A stretch of DNA of 64,000 nucleotides from Catellatospora coxensis (GCF_016862635.1 NZ_BONI01000010.1:1-64000); one strand, 5' to 3'; shown: positions 51,746 to 60,647, counted from the stretch's first letter. Program-made: numbers and translations. Notes: generated by a model not told the origin, from the letters alone.

Positions 51746-52366
51746 TCAGCGTGGGTCCGGGTCGTCCACCCAGGCCGGGACCAGGCCGACGAGCACGTCG
51801 ACCAGGTCGCCGCGCGGGCATGGGCTCGGCTCGGTGAGCCAGTGCACGATCGCGGCGGCCAGGCCGTGGCCGAGGAACACGGCGGTCGTCGCCAGTTCAC
51901 CCGGCGGCCGCGCCGGCGCGATCCGCAACCGCTGGAAGTAGTACCCGATGTTGTCGGCGAGCTGCTGCCCGAACCGGGCCGTCGCGGCCCCGCCCTCGGC
52001 CGAGCCGAACACGGCCAGCAACTCGACGCGCTGGCCCTCGACCTGGTCGAGGATGTGCCCGAGCACGATCCGGGAGGCGTGCCGCCCGGTGGCCTCGCCG
52101 ATCAGCCGCACCTGCACGTCCTGCTCGGAGATCGCCCGCAGGGCCTGCTCCAGGACGTACACCGCCAGGCTGCCCGTGGTGTCGAAGTGCGCGTAGAAGG
52201 AGGACCGGTTCAGGCCCGCCTCCGCCACGATCTCGCTCACCGACACCGGGGCACCAGGGTGCCGTCCCGCCACGGCGGTGAACGCCTCAGCGAGCCTGGC
52301 CCGGGTGCGTACGGCCCGAGGGTCGCGACTGTGCGTCCCCCTGACCTCAGCTCCTGTTCCCACCAC
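51746..52366 (-). CDS. TetR-family transcriptional regulator
   Basis: A 206-residue TetR-type protein with the helix-turn-helix VSVSEIVAEAGLNRSSFYAHF (about residues 41-61; middle part SEIVAEAGLNRSSFY). The first residues are polar and include RDPRAVRTRARLAEAF. It precedes the SDR gene on the same strand and probably autoregulates the pair. The region upstream to 52641 holds no gene but a large multi-stem hairpin. Confidence 0.88.
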   Translation of the reverse strand: MVGTGAEVRGTHSRDPRAVRTRARLAEAFTAVAGRHPGAPVSVSEIVAEAGLNRSSFYAHFDTTGSLAVYVLEQALRAISEQDVQVRLIGEATGRHASRIVLGHILDQVEGQRVELLAVFGSAEGGAATARFGQQLADNIGYYFQRLRIAPARPPGELATTAVFLGHGLAAAIVHWLTEPSPCPRGDLVDVLVGLVPAWVDDPDPR

Positions 52367-52479
52367 GCCACACTAGCCAGCTCAGCGGCACTTCACCAAC
52401 ATTTGTCGGAGAAATGTTCGGCCACCCGCCCATGCACCGCACGTTTGCCCGACTTGCCGGCACCTGTGCTCATGCGAAA

Positions 52480-52589
52480 CGCATTTGCTCTGCACCCAAA
52501 GCCTTGCTCTGCACCCGTCGGCGCAACAGGCCCACACCCCTGTTGCGCGGGTGGGTGCAGAGCAAGCGAATGGGTGCAGAGCAAATGCG
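52480..52589. repeat. Three-stem, 110-base inverted repeat
   Basis: An outer stem of 18 bp (52480-52497 with 52572-52589), a middle stem of 13 bp (52504-52516 with 52553-52565) and an inner stem of 10 bp (52521-52530 with 52539-52548) are all perfect, separated by 6x6 and 4x4 internal loops. TTGCTCTGCACCC occurs in both outer and middle arms, so the structure also contains a direct repeat. It lies between two minus-strand genes. Confidence 0.75.
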
Positions 52590-52641
52590 CTCGGCGAGCA
52601 GTCCTGAGCAGGTCACGCCAGCCGAGCAGGCAGAACCGCGC

Positions 52642-53169
52642 TCACCAGCGCAGGGTCAGCAGCTGCCCCGGCCATTCACGGCCGGGCTGCTCGACGGAGA
52701 AGGTGTCTCCCCTGGTGAAACCCTGCTTCTCGTAGTAGCGCACCAGTGCCCCTTGGCCCCCGGCGAAGCAGTCCAGTCGGATCAGCGCGACGCCCTGGGC
52801 GACCGCCAGTTCACGCGCATGTGCCAGCAGCACGGCGCCGGCGCCCCGGCCCGACACGGACCGACTTGAGATCAGCAGCTGGACGTAGAGTTCGGGCTCC
52901 TCGGCAGGGGGCACGTACGGCAGGGCTTCGCCGACCGAGAGCGCGCCGACCACGGCCGCGTCGCGCTCGGCGATCCACAGTCCGCCGCCGCTGGCGAATC
53001 CCTCGATCTGGGCGATGCGCTTGGGGTTGGTGGAGTGCGGCTCCGAGCCCCACTGGTCCTCCCGCCCGATCGACACCAGCCACTCGGTCGCCTGGTCCAT
53101 CAAGGCGAGCACGGCGGCGACATCGTCCAGGCCGCCGGAACGGATCGTCAAGGGGATCGAGTCGGGCAC
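52642..53169 (-). CDS. GNAT-family N-acetyltransferase
   Basis: A 175-residue single-domain acetyltransferase with LYVQLLISSRSVSGRGAGAV as motif A (RxxGxG/A variant) and GGQGALVRYYEKQGFTRGD as C-terminal signature. The start is GTG 53169 (then PDSIPLTIRSGG). No operon partner. Substrate unknown. Confidence 0.85.
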   Translation of the reverse strand: MPDSIPLTIRSGGLDDVAAVLALMDQATEWLVSIGREDQWGSEPHSTNPKRIAQIEGFASGGGLWIAERDAAVVGALSVGEALPYVPPAEEPELYVQLLISSRSVSGRGAGAVLLAHARELAVAQGVALIRLDCFAGGQGALVRYYEKQGFTRGDTFSVEQPGREWPGQLLTLRW

Positions 53170-53206
53170 CCGATGATCATAATGTTCCTCGCCTCGGCCG
53201 GGCACG

Positions 53207-53244
53207 GCTGTGGCCGGTCCGGACGTGCCCGGACCGGCCACAGC
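53207..53244 (-). terminator. Terminator of the beta-helix gene
   Basis: GCTGTGGCCGGTCCGG (53207-53222) and its exact complement (53229-53244) form a 16-bp stem with a 6-base loop just after the stop at 53259. Confidence 0.7.
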
Positions 53245-53258
53245 GTGCGGCACCTGGA

Positions 53259-55154
53259 CTACGGAGCCGGGTAGTCCACGACGTACACCGGCGCGCCGAT
53301 GCGGGTCGTGTCAGCCGGGTCGCCGAGCCCGTTGACCACGTGGTCGATCGTGCCGGCGCTCAGGTTGACGGTCATGATGTGGTGCAGCTTCACACCGGGC
53401 CGGTTCGGCGCCTCGAAGCCGTTCTCGGTGTGGATCGACGGGTTGTTCTGGTTGAACACGTACACGCCGCCGCCGTACAGGGTGTGCGTGCGCACGTGGT
53501 CGCCGACCTTGTAACCCGCGTAGCCTTCGACGTCGCCGTTCATCCAGTCGGCCTGCGTCGGCGGGTCGTAGGGCAGCTCGTTCTGGTACAGGATGGTGCG
53601 GCCGTTCTCGCCGTTCCAGACGGTGTTGTACTTCTGGAAGTGCTCGACGAACAGGCCGTTGGCGTTGACCCGGTCACCGTTGATGACCGCGCCGAACCGG
53701 CCGGTGTTGGTGTTCCACCGCTCGGTGTCGGTGAAGCCCTCCACGCCGTGGTCGCCGCGCCACACCCAGGTGTGGTCGATGAGCACGTCGTTGCTGTTGA
53801 CCTGCAGCGCGGTGTCGGTCTTGCCGATGTGCGGGCCGCCGACGCGGAAGTACACGTCCGACAGCGTGGTCGGGTTGCTCGGCGTGGACCAGCGCAGCAG
53901 GTTGTGCTTGCGGCCGACGCGCAGCAGCACCGGCGACTCCTGCAGGCCCGCGTCGATGGTGACGCCGGCGATGATGACGCCCGGCACGTCGGCGACGTCC
54001 AGCGGCACGGAGCCGTTGACCGCCGTCAGCGTCGCCTGGCCCAGTCCCAGCACCACGGTGTCGGGGCGCCACACCTCGATGCTGCGGGCGATGTCGTACA
54101 CGCCCGGGGTCAGCAGCAGGTGCTTGCCCAGCGCGAGCGCAACATTGATCTTGGCAACGGAGTCGCCCGGCTTCGCGATGTAGAAGTCGCTCAGCGGCAC
54201 GGTGCGGCCGGGGGTCATCCCGTCGGCCCACGAGACGCCCTTGGTGTCGAACCGCGCCGAGGGCACCCGCACCTGATACCTACCCTGGGCGTCCACGAAC
54301 AGGAACGGCTTCTCCCGGCTGACCGGGGTGGTGTCCAGCGTGGTGTACGGCGGGTTCGGGAACGCCTCGTCGGTCGGCGCGCCGACCACTCCCGTGAACA
54401 CCTGGTTCCACACGCCGTTGGACCAGCCGTCGACCTGGCTGTTACGGGTCAGCCACTGCTGCTGCGAGCCGCTGACCACGAACGGCAGCTTCGAGTCCGC
54501 GATGAAACCGCCGCTGGCGTACTGCGGACCCGCGGTGCAGTAGTCCATCAGGGACAGGTTCGCACCGGTGATGTTGAGCCGGCGCATCGAGACCGCCTGC
54601 GACACACCCCAGAAGTTCGCCGAGGCGCGGCAGCCGTCCTGCCCGGCGGCGTTGACGTTGACCGTCAGGTTGGACAGGGTGCGCCAGAAGTTGACCAGCG
54701 CGAGGCAGTTGCTGGTGCCGCCGTCGGCCAGGCAGCGGTTGTACACCTCGATCTTGCCGTTGATCACCACGTCGGTCGGCGACGCGCCCAGGCCGGCGAT
54801 CTCGGTGTAATAGCCCACCTTGATCTGGAGCGGCTGCTCGGCGGTGCCGTAGGTGCCCGGCTTGAACAGGAACGCGTACCGGTTGGGAGCCATCTCGTTG
54901 TCGACCTGAGCCGCGTGCGTCGCGTCCAGGGTGGCCTGGATCTGGCTGACCGGCATGCTCGGGTCGAAGACGGTGACGTTCGCGCCGAAGTTCGGCGTGC
55001 CGGACGACGACGGGGTCGCGGCGGCAGCCGGGCCGGTGCTGCCGGCGACCACGACGGCGGCGGCGAGCGCCGACGTCAGGCCGAGCGTCACCTTCCGGCG
55101 TACGCGGCGGCCCGCGGACGGTGCCGTGGCACTGCCGGGACTCGTGCTCATCAT
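53259..55154 (-). CDS. Secreted right-handed beta-helix protein, probable polysaccharide-active enzyme
   Basis: A 631-residue exported protein with RR signal (RRVRRKVTLGLTSALAAAVV, cleavage near PAAA-AT). The rest is rich in short beta-strands and Asn ladders typical of pectin-lyase-like helices (TDVVINGKIEVYN, LSNLTVNVNAAGQDGC, SLMDYCTAGPQYASGGF, VLIDHTWVWRGDHGVEG, GYKVGDHVRTHTLYGGGVYV). Similar actinobacterial proteins are often mislabelled as adenylyl cyclase. A glycan-degrading role is likely but unproven. ATG 55154 follows AGAGGA. A LacI-type palindrome lies upstream at 55249-55260. Confidence 0.78.
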   Translation of the reverse strand: MMSTSPGSATAPSAGRRVRRKVTLGLTSALAAAVVVAGSTGPAAAATPSSSGTPNFGANVTVFDPSMPVSQIQATLDATHAAQVDNEMAPNRYAFLFKPGTYGTAEQPLQIKVGYYTEIAGLGASPTDVVINGKIEVYNRCLADGGTSNCLALVNFWRTLSNLTVNVNAAGQDGCRASANFWGVSQAVSMRRLNITGANLSLMDYCTAGPQYASGGFIADSKLPFVVSGSQQQWLTRNSQVDGWSNGVWNQVFTGVVGAPTDEAFPNPPYTTLDTTPVSREKPFLFVDAQGRYQVRVPSARFDTKGVSWADGMTPGRTVPLSDFYIAKPGDSVAKINVALALGKHLLLTPGVYDIARSIEVWRPDTVVLGLGQATLTAVNGSVPLDVADVPGVIIAGVTIDAGLQESPVLLRVGRKHNLLRWSTPSNPTTLSDVYFRVGGPHIGKTDTALQVNSNDVLIDHTWVWRGDHGVEGFTDTERWNTNTGRFGAVINGDRVNANGLFVEHFQKYNTVWNGENGRTILYQNELPYDPPTQADWMNGDVEGYAGYKVGDHVRTHTLYGGGVYVFNQNNPSIHTENGFEAPNRPGVKLHHIMTVNLSAGTIDHVVNGLGDPADTTRIGAPVYVVDYPAP

Positions 55155-55248
55155 TGCGTGCAGGTCCTCTCTGCTGGGACTGGTCGGCACGGATGACCGC
55201 GCTCTCGCCTGTGCGAGGTAGGCCCGGCACGCCAAAGCGAATGCCGGA

Positions 55249-55260
55249 GAGAGCGCTCTC
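55249..55260 (-). promoter_or_regulatory. CebR/LacI-like operator upstream of the beta-helix gene
   Basis: GAGAGCGCTCTC is a perfect 12-bp palindrome about 95 bases before the start codon and resembles the TGGGAGCGCTCCCA sites of cellulose-type LacI regulators. No LacI gene lies beside it. The gap 55155-55458 has no gene or other signal that I can see. Confidence 0.45.
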
Positions 55261-55458
55261 CCGTGCCTGTCCCCCGGAGCGTAGCCGAGCGGACTCATTC
55301 TGGAAATCTCCGGTGTGGACGATGTCGTATCGACCGGATCGCCGGTACCGGTCACGAGACACCGCGGTGACCTGTCGGCGGTCCTGCCGGCGCGGCCCGG
55401 GTCGCTTGTCCCTCGATCAGTCCCCGACAGCAGGCGTGACGGCCCGGCGCGAGCGAGG

Positions 55459-56124
55459 TCACCGGCAGTACTGGACGTGCAGTTCCGCGTAGGGACGGTG
55501 CGGCTGCGTGAACCGGCTGTTCCCGATCGGGAGCTCGGCGCAGCGGTGCCCGTCCGGCGTCCGCGCGAGGTGGGCCGGGCCGTCCTCGGCGAGTTCGCGA
55601 ATCTGCTCGGCGCGCAGCTCGTACGCCTCCCGGCTGCCGGTCAGCACGAGCGTGTCAGCGGCGACCGACCACAGCAGGTGGTCACGGAACTCCCGGTGCC
55701 AGGTCCGGCGATGGTCGGCGACCGGCCGGCTCGGCCAGGTTCCGGGCGGCAGGGTGACGGTGTGCGGCCTGCCCGCGCCCAGCCGGGCGCGGACCTCCTT
55801 CCACCGCGAGGGCGGGAACGCCAGGCTGTGGTGCAGCAGCACCAGGTCCAGCGGCCGGCCCCAGTCGCACGGATCGGCGGCGGCCGCCGCTCGCAGCGGC
55901 AGGTGGACGATGGTGTGCGGCGACCGAGCGGCCAATCCCCAGGCCAGGGCGAACATCGCGGCCGAGTGTTTGTCCACGCAGAACTGCAGACCGAGGCGGC
56001 CCTCGCGCAGACCCGCGAACGCGGGCGGTCGGGCCGGGCGGACGACACGGTAGGAGCGGCTCCCGAGCCGGACCGCGCTCACGAGCACCGGCCAGGACTG
56101 CTCGGCCAGGCGGATCACCACCAC
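55459..56124 (-). CDS. Hypothetical protein
   Basis: A 221-residue soluble protein I do not recognise. It has alternating strand/helix pattern (FCVDKHSAAMFALAWGLAAR, LDLVLLHHSLAFPPSRWKEV, LLWSVAADTLVLTGSREAYE) and no signal, membrane segment or Cys motif. It begins at GTG 56124. The codon use is like its neighbours and the frame is the only one of coding character here. Diverges from the EF-hand gene at 56283. Confidence 0.6.
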   Translation of the reverse strand: MVVIRLAEQSWPVLVSAVRLGSRSYRVVRPARPPAFAGLREGRLGLQFCVDKHSAAMFALAWGLAARSPHTIVHLPLRAAAAADPCDWGRPLDLVLLHHSLAFPPSRWKEVRARLGAGRPHTVTLPPGTWPSRPVADHRRTWHREFRDHLLWSVAADTLVLTGSREAYELRAEQIRELAEDGPAHLARTPDGHRCAELPIGNSRFTQPHRPYAELHVQYCR

Positions 56125-56282
56125 GTCACCGCTGCTCGCCCAACCTGGACACCGCTTCGCATCGCACGATCATCGACGCCGTCCGCGGGCCTTGGCAACC
56201 GGCTTTCCGCCCGCCACCCTTCCGAATGAAGTGTGTTTGCCCGATATCGACTTTATGTGCTGGTGCACCATAGATTTCGGGT

Positions 56283-56828
56283 ATGGCTACTGAGATGCAG
56301 CTCCGCAAGCTGGACAAGGCCTTCGGCCACCTCGACAACGACCGCAGCGGTTTCGTCGAGCAGCAGGACCTGACCAACCTGGGCGTACGCCTGCTGGCCG
56401 AGTTCGGCACCGCGCACGACGCGCCGAAGGCGCTGCGGATCGCCGAGGACTTCGCCACCTTCTGGCAGGAGCTGGCCAAGGCCCTGGACGTCGACCACGA
56501 CCAGCGGCTCAGCCCGCAGGAGTGGCGCCAGGGCTTCACCGAGGCGTTCGTGCACGGCGACGCCTTCGACCGCAGCTTCCGCCCCGGCGCGCTGGCCGTG
56601 CTGCACCTGGCCGACACCGACGACGACGGGCGGGTCAGCCGGGACGAGTTCGCCACCATGCAGCGCGCCTTCGGCACCCCGGTCGGCGAGATCAACCTGG
56701 CCTTCGACAAGCTCGACGCCGACGAGGACGGCTACCTCACCATCGAGGAGCTGATGCTCGGCGTACGCCAGTTCTACATCGGAGCCGACGAGACCGCCCC
56801 CGGCAACTGGTTCTTCGGCCGCGTCTGA
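56283..56828 (+). CDS. EF-hand calcium-binding protein (calerythrin-like)
   Basis: A 181-residue cytoplasmic protein with four EF-hand loops: DNDRSGFVEQQD (18-29), DVDHDQRLSPQE, DTDDDGRVSRDE and DADEDGYLTIEE. All four carry Asp/Asn at the metal positions and an acidic residue at position 12. The size and the paired-hand spacing match calerythrin-type sarcoplasmic-like proteins of actinobacteria, which buffer or sense Ca2+. A strong terminator follows. Confidence 0.9.
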   Translation: MATEMQLRKLDKAFGHLDNDRSGFVEQQDLTNLGVRLLAEFGTAHDAPKALRIAEDFATFWQELAKALDVDHDQRLSPQEWRQGFTEAFVHGDAFDRSFRPGALAVLHLADTDDDGRVSRDEFATMQRAFGTPVGEINLAFDKLDADEDGYLTIEELMLGVRQFYIGADETAPGNWFFGRV

Positions 56829-56846
56829 ACCCGGACCCGGTGACCA

Positions 56847-56871
56847 GGGGGGCGTGCCGCGGCACGCCCCC
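56847..56871. terminator. Bidirectional terminator
   Basis: A GGGGGCGTGCC / GGCACGCCCCC hairpin with a 2-base loop lies between the convergent EF-hand and zinc-ribbon genes. Confidence 0.75.
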
Positions 56872-56885
56872 TCCCGCTGTCCAGG

Positions 56886-57329
56886 TCAGACCTGGTCGAG
56901 CAGCATCCCGCTCGGGCCGTAGCCGATCTTCCAGTCGTCGTAGACGCCGATCTCCGCGCAGGACTGGCAGCGCAGCGCGACGTAGAGCCAGCGCACGTCG
57001 TCCGATTCGTCGTCGTACAGGGAGAAGCCGACCGCGGCGGCGAACTCCTCGTGCCCGCAGTTGCACGCGCAGACCTCGGCGTCGTCCTCGTCGTCCCAGT
57101 ACTCCGCGCTGTCGGCGATGAACCCGTGGACTCCGCAGGCCACGCAGGTCCGGCGTACCGCACCCGTGTCGTCGGCCATGGCGGCGACCTCGAAGACCCG
57201 CCCGCCGCAGGACCGGCACACGCACTCGCGCACCTCGTGCACGGGGTGGGCGTCGTCCTCCGGGCGCAGCAGGAACTCCGTCAGTTCCTCGTACGCGTCC
57301 GCTTGCGCCGTTGCGGCCGATCCGCCCAT
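56886..57329 (-). CDS. Hypothetical protein with CxxC zinc-ribbon pairs
   Basis: A 147-residue acidic protein with three Cys pairs (CVCRSCGG, RTCVACGVHG, CACNCGHE) and a fourth near the end (LRCQSCAE), which suggests two zinc ribbons. There is no known family that I recognise. ATG 57329 follows GGGAGG. Convergent with the EF-hand gene and divergent from the AbiEii-like gene. Confidence 0.7.
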   Translation of the reverse strand: MGGSAATAQADAYEELTEFLLRPEDDAHPVHEVRECVCRSCGGRVFEVAAMADDTGAVRRTCVACGVHGFIADSAEYWDDEDDAEVCACNCGHEEFAAAVGFSLYDDESDDVRWLYVALRCQSCAEIGVYDDWKIGYGPSGMLLDQV

Positions 57330-57503
57330 GTCGCCTCCCTTGCGGCGAACGCGCCGTCCGCGTTCACCGCGGCATCATGCATGCCTGGTCCGACAGTGCG
57401 TGCAGCCCCCTGGGAGGTCGCCCGATCTCCGTCGGTGGTAACGGACGCCCGTCCGCGAAAACACCCCGCCAAGACAAGATCTTTCGCTTGTATGGTGTCC
57501 CCC

Positions 57504-59081
57504 ATGCCCGCGCACCCCGAGATCACCGGCGACTTCGAGATCCATGTGACCGTGTCGGAACACGAGACACGCGCCCTGGCCGATTTCGCCGAGCGGCACC
57601 AGGTCAAGTTCGTGCACGTGGTCCTGGACCGCGGGACGACCCGCTCCCAGCCGATGCTGACCCTGGCCGGCAGCGGAACGCTGGCCGACCAGCGCGTCCT
57701 TGCCGCGGAGTGGGGAAAGCGGCTGCGCGACGCCAGGGTGCACCCGGTACGCACGAAGATCGAGGCCGCGCCGTGGTGCACGGGGCTGCCGGCCACCGAC
57801 GCCGACGCCGCTGCCGAGCCGCCCGGCCGCTACTTCGAGCACCACGTGAAGCTGGTGCTGCCCGCCGGGGACGTGGCGTCCCTGGTGGCCGTCGCCACGC
57901 TGGCCGAGCAGCACGACGCGCGGCTGTCCCGCAACGCGCGCCGCGTCCGCGACGACGGGCGGCAGGAGCGCTTCCTCACCCAGCGCTGCCGCGGCGTCGG
58001 CCTCACCTCCGCCCGCGACCGGCTCGACCGGCTCGTCGCCGCGCTGCGCGAGGCCTCCTGGGAGATCGCGTCCGTGGAGCAGGAGTACGTCGTGTACGAC
58101 AACCACCTCCCCCTTGACGCGGGCTGGCTCGCGCCTGCTCCGGCACCGCGACGGCGAGACGACCAGCGGCGTACGGCACCGCCCCGCGGGCCCGGCTACC
58201 CGGTCACCTATCAACCACTGCCCGACACCCCCGGGGTGTCCCAGGGCGTGGCCTTCGACCCGGCACACATGCAGCACACCAGCGCCTACCGGCCGAGCGA
58301 GCCCGTGTTCGACGACCCGGGCGCGGCCCGGCAGTGGACGCGCGCCCGCCGGCAGGCCATGACCGAGTTGCTGAACGCGGTGCAACGCACCCCGTACGCC
58401 GGGCAGCTCGTGCTGCGGGGCAGCGCCGTCCTGGCCGCCTGGTTCGGCGCGGAGGCCCGCGAGCCCGGCGACGTCGACTTCGTCGTCGAGCCGTTCTGGA
58501 TGAGCAGCAAGAGCGCCGAGGCCACCGCGATGCTCGACGCGATCCTCGACGAGCTGCGCGCCCGGCCCGGCGTGAGCCTCGACCCGAGCCGGGCCGCCCA
58601 CGCCGAGATCTGGACCTACGAACGCGCCGACGGGCGCCGCCTGGTGATCCCGTTCACCGCGCCGGGCGTGCCCGACGGCTCGGTGCAGGTCGACTTCGTT
58701 TTCAACGAGCACCTGCCGACCGAGCCGGTCGCGGTCGCGCTCGACGGCGTCGACACGGCGATGCGGGCCGCCTCACCCGCCCTGTCGCTGGCCTGGAAGC
58801 TGATGTGGCTGGCCACCGACACACATCCGCAGGGCAAGGACCTCTACGACGCGGCCCTGCTCGCCGAGCACACGGCGGTGGACCTGGAACTCGTCCGCGA
58901 CCTGCTCCGGCTCGAGATACCCGGCGAGCAGGCCGACGCCTTCACCGCCGAGTCGGTGCTGGACTGGACCGTCGACTGGGAGAACTTCACCCGCGAATAC
59001 CCGACCGTCACCGGCGACGGCGAGACCTGGCAGCGACGCCTCGCCCTGGCCCTGTACCGAAGCTGGTCCGCGAGCGCCTGA
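57504..59081 (+). CDS. AbiEii/AbiGii-type nucleotidyltransferase fused to a tandem N-terminal domain
   Basis: A 525-residue protein. Residues 1-220 contain two related units beginning DFEIHVTVSEHETRALADFA and YFEHHVKLVLPAGDVASLVA. The C-terminal half matches AbiEii-like nucleotidyltransferases: LRGSAVLAAWFGAEAREPGD with VDFVV gives the G-S-x(n)-D-x-D type motif, and SLAWKLMWLATDTHPQGKDL is the usual KLxA...RxKD-like segment. Family members are type IV toxins or housekeeping nucleotidyltransferases. No AbiEi antitoxin is beside it, so a toxin-antitoxin role is not supported. ATG 57504 chosen; ATG 57492 is in frame. Confidence 0.75.
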   Translation: MPAHPEITGDFEIHVTVSEHETRALADFAERHQVKFVHVVLDRGTTRSQPMLTLAGSGTLADQRVLAAEWGKRLRDARVHPVRTKIEAAPWCTGLPATDADAAAEPPGRYFEHHVKLVLPAGDVASLVAVATLAEQHDARLSRNARRVRDDGRQERFLTQRCRGVGLTSARDRLDRLVAALREASWEIASVEQEYVVYDNHLPLDAGWLAPAPAPRRRDDQRRTAPPRGPGYPVTYQPLPDTPGVSQGVAFDPAHMQHTSAYRPSEPVFDDPGAARQWTRARRQAMTELLNAVQRTPYAGQLVLRGSAVLAAWFGAEAREPGDVDFVVEPFWMSSKSAEATAMLDAILDELRARPGVSLDPSRAAHAEIWTYERADGRRLVIPFTAPGVPDGSVQVDFVFNEHLPTEPVAVALDGVDTAMRAASPALSLAWKLMWLATDTHPQGKDLYDAALLAEHTAVDLELVRDLLRLEIPGEQADAFTAESVLDWTVDWENFTREYPTVTGDGETWQRRLALALYRSWSASA

Positions 59082-59118
59082 CCGTGGCGCTGCGGGAGCT
59101 GTCTGGCATGGTGGTGCG

Positions 59119-59451
59119 GTGCTGATCTACAAGATCCTGCTGCCGGCGGAGTGGGCGGCGTTCGAGCGGGCGGGGCGGTTCGACGGTTCGCCGTTCGATC
59201 ATGAGTCCGGGTTCGTGCACCTGTCCTCGCGCAAGCAGGTCGCGGCCACCGCGCTGCGGGTGTTCGGCGACGAGCCGGAGCTTGTCGTGGTCGCCGTGGA
59301 CACGCAGGCGGTCGAGGAGTCGCTGCGCTGGGAGGAATCCCGCGACCGCGGCGTTTTCCCGCACGTGTACGGTCCACTGCCGCGCAGCGCCGTGGTCGCG
59401 GTGCACCACGTCGCCGGGGCCGCGGCGGTCGACGACGCGCTGCCCCGGTAG
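59119..59451 (+). CDS. DUF952 domain protein
   Basis: A 110-residue protein of the DUF952 family: LIYKILLPAEWAAFERAGRF at the start, GFVHLSSRKQVAATALRVF and FPHVYGPLPRSAVVAV. The conserved His and Arg positions suggest an ADP-ribose-related fold, with no established activity. The start is GTG 59119, 37 bp after the AbiEii-like gene. Convergent with the MmcQ/YjbR gene after 10 bp. Confidence 0.88.
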   Translation: MLIYKILLPAEWAAFERAGRFDGSPFDHESGFVHLSSRKQVAATALRVFGDEPELVVVAVDTQAVEESLRWEESRDRGVFPHVYGPLPRSAVVAVHHVAGAAAVDDALPR

Positions 59452-59461
59452 GCCCACCGAA

Positions 59462-59824
59462 CTAGTCGAGTTGCCGGGCGAGGTCGTCCGGGGCGCGCAT
59501 GCGCCACGCGTCGGTGACCAGTTCCGTGAGCCGGGCGACGTCGACCCGGGGCAGCCGCAGCATGACCAGCGGGAACCCGTCGTAGCCCGGTGTGGTGAAG
59601 AACAGGTCGGGCTCGCCGAGCAGCAGGGCCTGCTTCTCCGCCTCGTCGCCGACGTACAGCACCGCGATGTCGGTGCGGATGACGCGCGGCCTGCCCGGCC
59701 GGCGCTCGGGGTAGGACCAGACGAAACCCTTGTTCGCGACCCGGAAGTCGAAGCCCTCGCTGTCGATCTCGACCACCTCGGGCAGGCCGAGCGCCAGACG
59801 GCGTACGTCGTCCGCGTCAGCCAC
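59462..59824 (-). CDS. MmcQ/YjbR-family protein
   Basis: A 120-residue CyaY-like fold protein (VRRLALGLPEVVEID, FRVANKGFVWSY, IAVLYVGDEAEKQALLLGEP, AWRMRAPDDLARQL). Family members are putative DNA-binding proteins of unknown function. GTG 59824 has GGAAGG about 6 bases upstream. Confidence 0.88.
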   Translation of the reverse strand: MADADDVRRLALGLPEVVEIDSEGFDFRVANKGFVWSYPERRPGRPRVIRTDIAVLYVGDEAEKQALLLGEPDLFFTTPGYDGFPLVMLRLPRVDVARLTELVTDAWRMRAPDDLARQLD

Positions 59825-59903
59825 CGATCCGCCTTCCCACTGCCGTCTGCCGCACGACCACAGGCTAACGCGGAGGTCGGACACGACCGCGCTACCCCGG
59901 CGG

Positions 59904-60647
59904 TCAGGCAGCGGCGTCTGCCGTGAGGGCGTCCGCGAGCAGCGCCGCCCACATCCGGTAACCGGCGGCGCTGGGGTGGAAGCCGTCCTCGGCGTACAGG
60001 CCGGGCTCGTCGATGCGCGGGCTGGGCACGTGCAGCGCGGACGGCGAGCTCGCGGCGGCGCGGGCCAGGCGGCGGTCGAGGTGCCGGGCGTGCAGTGCGA
60101 GCAGGGCCCGGGTCGGCTGGGGCAGGGTCGGGAAGCCCGCAACGTCCGGCACGCCCGCGAGCACGATGCGCCCACTGGGGCGCAGCCGCGGCCGCAGCGC
60201 GGTGATCAGCGCGCCGATGTCGGCCTGCCAGGCGCGGCCGGAGCGCATCTCCAGCACGTCGTTGACGCCGAGCGCGACCACGACGGCGTCGTAGGTCTCG
60301 TCGGGCAGCTGCGGGACCAGCCGGGTCAGGGTCTTGCGCGCGCTGAACCCGGTGTTGGCGGTGACCCGCCAGGCCACGGGACGGCCGCGGTGCCGGGCGA
60401 GTCCCGCCGCGAGCGCGGGTGCGAGCCCGTCGGCCTGGCTGGGCACGCCGACTCCGGCTGCCGTCGACTCTCCCAGCACCAGCACAGCCAAGGGGTCCGG
60501 GCCCGGTCCGCCCTCGACGCCGTGGCGTTCCCCGGCCGCCTCAGGCAGCACGGGCGTCCGGCGGCGCACCCGGACACCCTGCGTGAGCAGGATCGGCGCG
60601 ACGGCGAAGGCCAGCGGACGGCTGGCGCGGACGGCGATCTGACCCAT
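59904..60647 (-). CDS. SGNH/GDSL-family hydrolase
   Basis: A 247-residue esterase-fold protein. Block I is LVLGESTAAGVGV (Ser in GES rather than GDS), block III is VVVALGVNDVLEM (GxND), and block V is DGFHPSAAGYRMW (DxxH). The N-terminus has a weak hydrophobic segment (PLAFAVAPILLTQGV) that could anchor or export it. Substrate likely an acyl or acetyl ester of a sugar or lipid. It lies 78 bp after the transporter gene in the same direction. Confidence 0.88.
   Translation of the reverse strand: MGQIAVRASRPLAFAVAPILLTQGVRVRRRTPVLPEAAGERHGVEGGPGPDPLAVLVLGESTAAGVGVPSQADGLAPALAAGLARHRGRPVAWRVTANTGFSARKTLTRLVPQLPDETYDAVVVALGVNDVLEMRSGRAWQADIGALITALRPRLRPSGRIVLAGVPDVAGFPTLPQPTRALLALHARHLDRRLARAAASSPSALHVPSPRIDEPGLYAEDGFHPSAAGYRMWAALLADALTADAAA

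Noticed and set aside
53259-55154. Adenylyl cyclase
   Set aside because: Some databases use this name for relatives, but the sequence shows a secreted beta-helix with no cyclase motif.
57504-59081. AbiE-type toxin-antitoxin locus
   Set aside because: No antitoxin-like gene lies on either side; only the nucleotidyltransferase similarity is supported.
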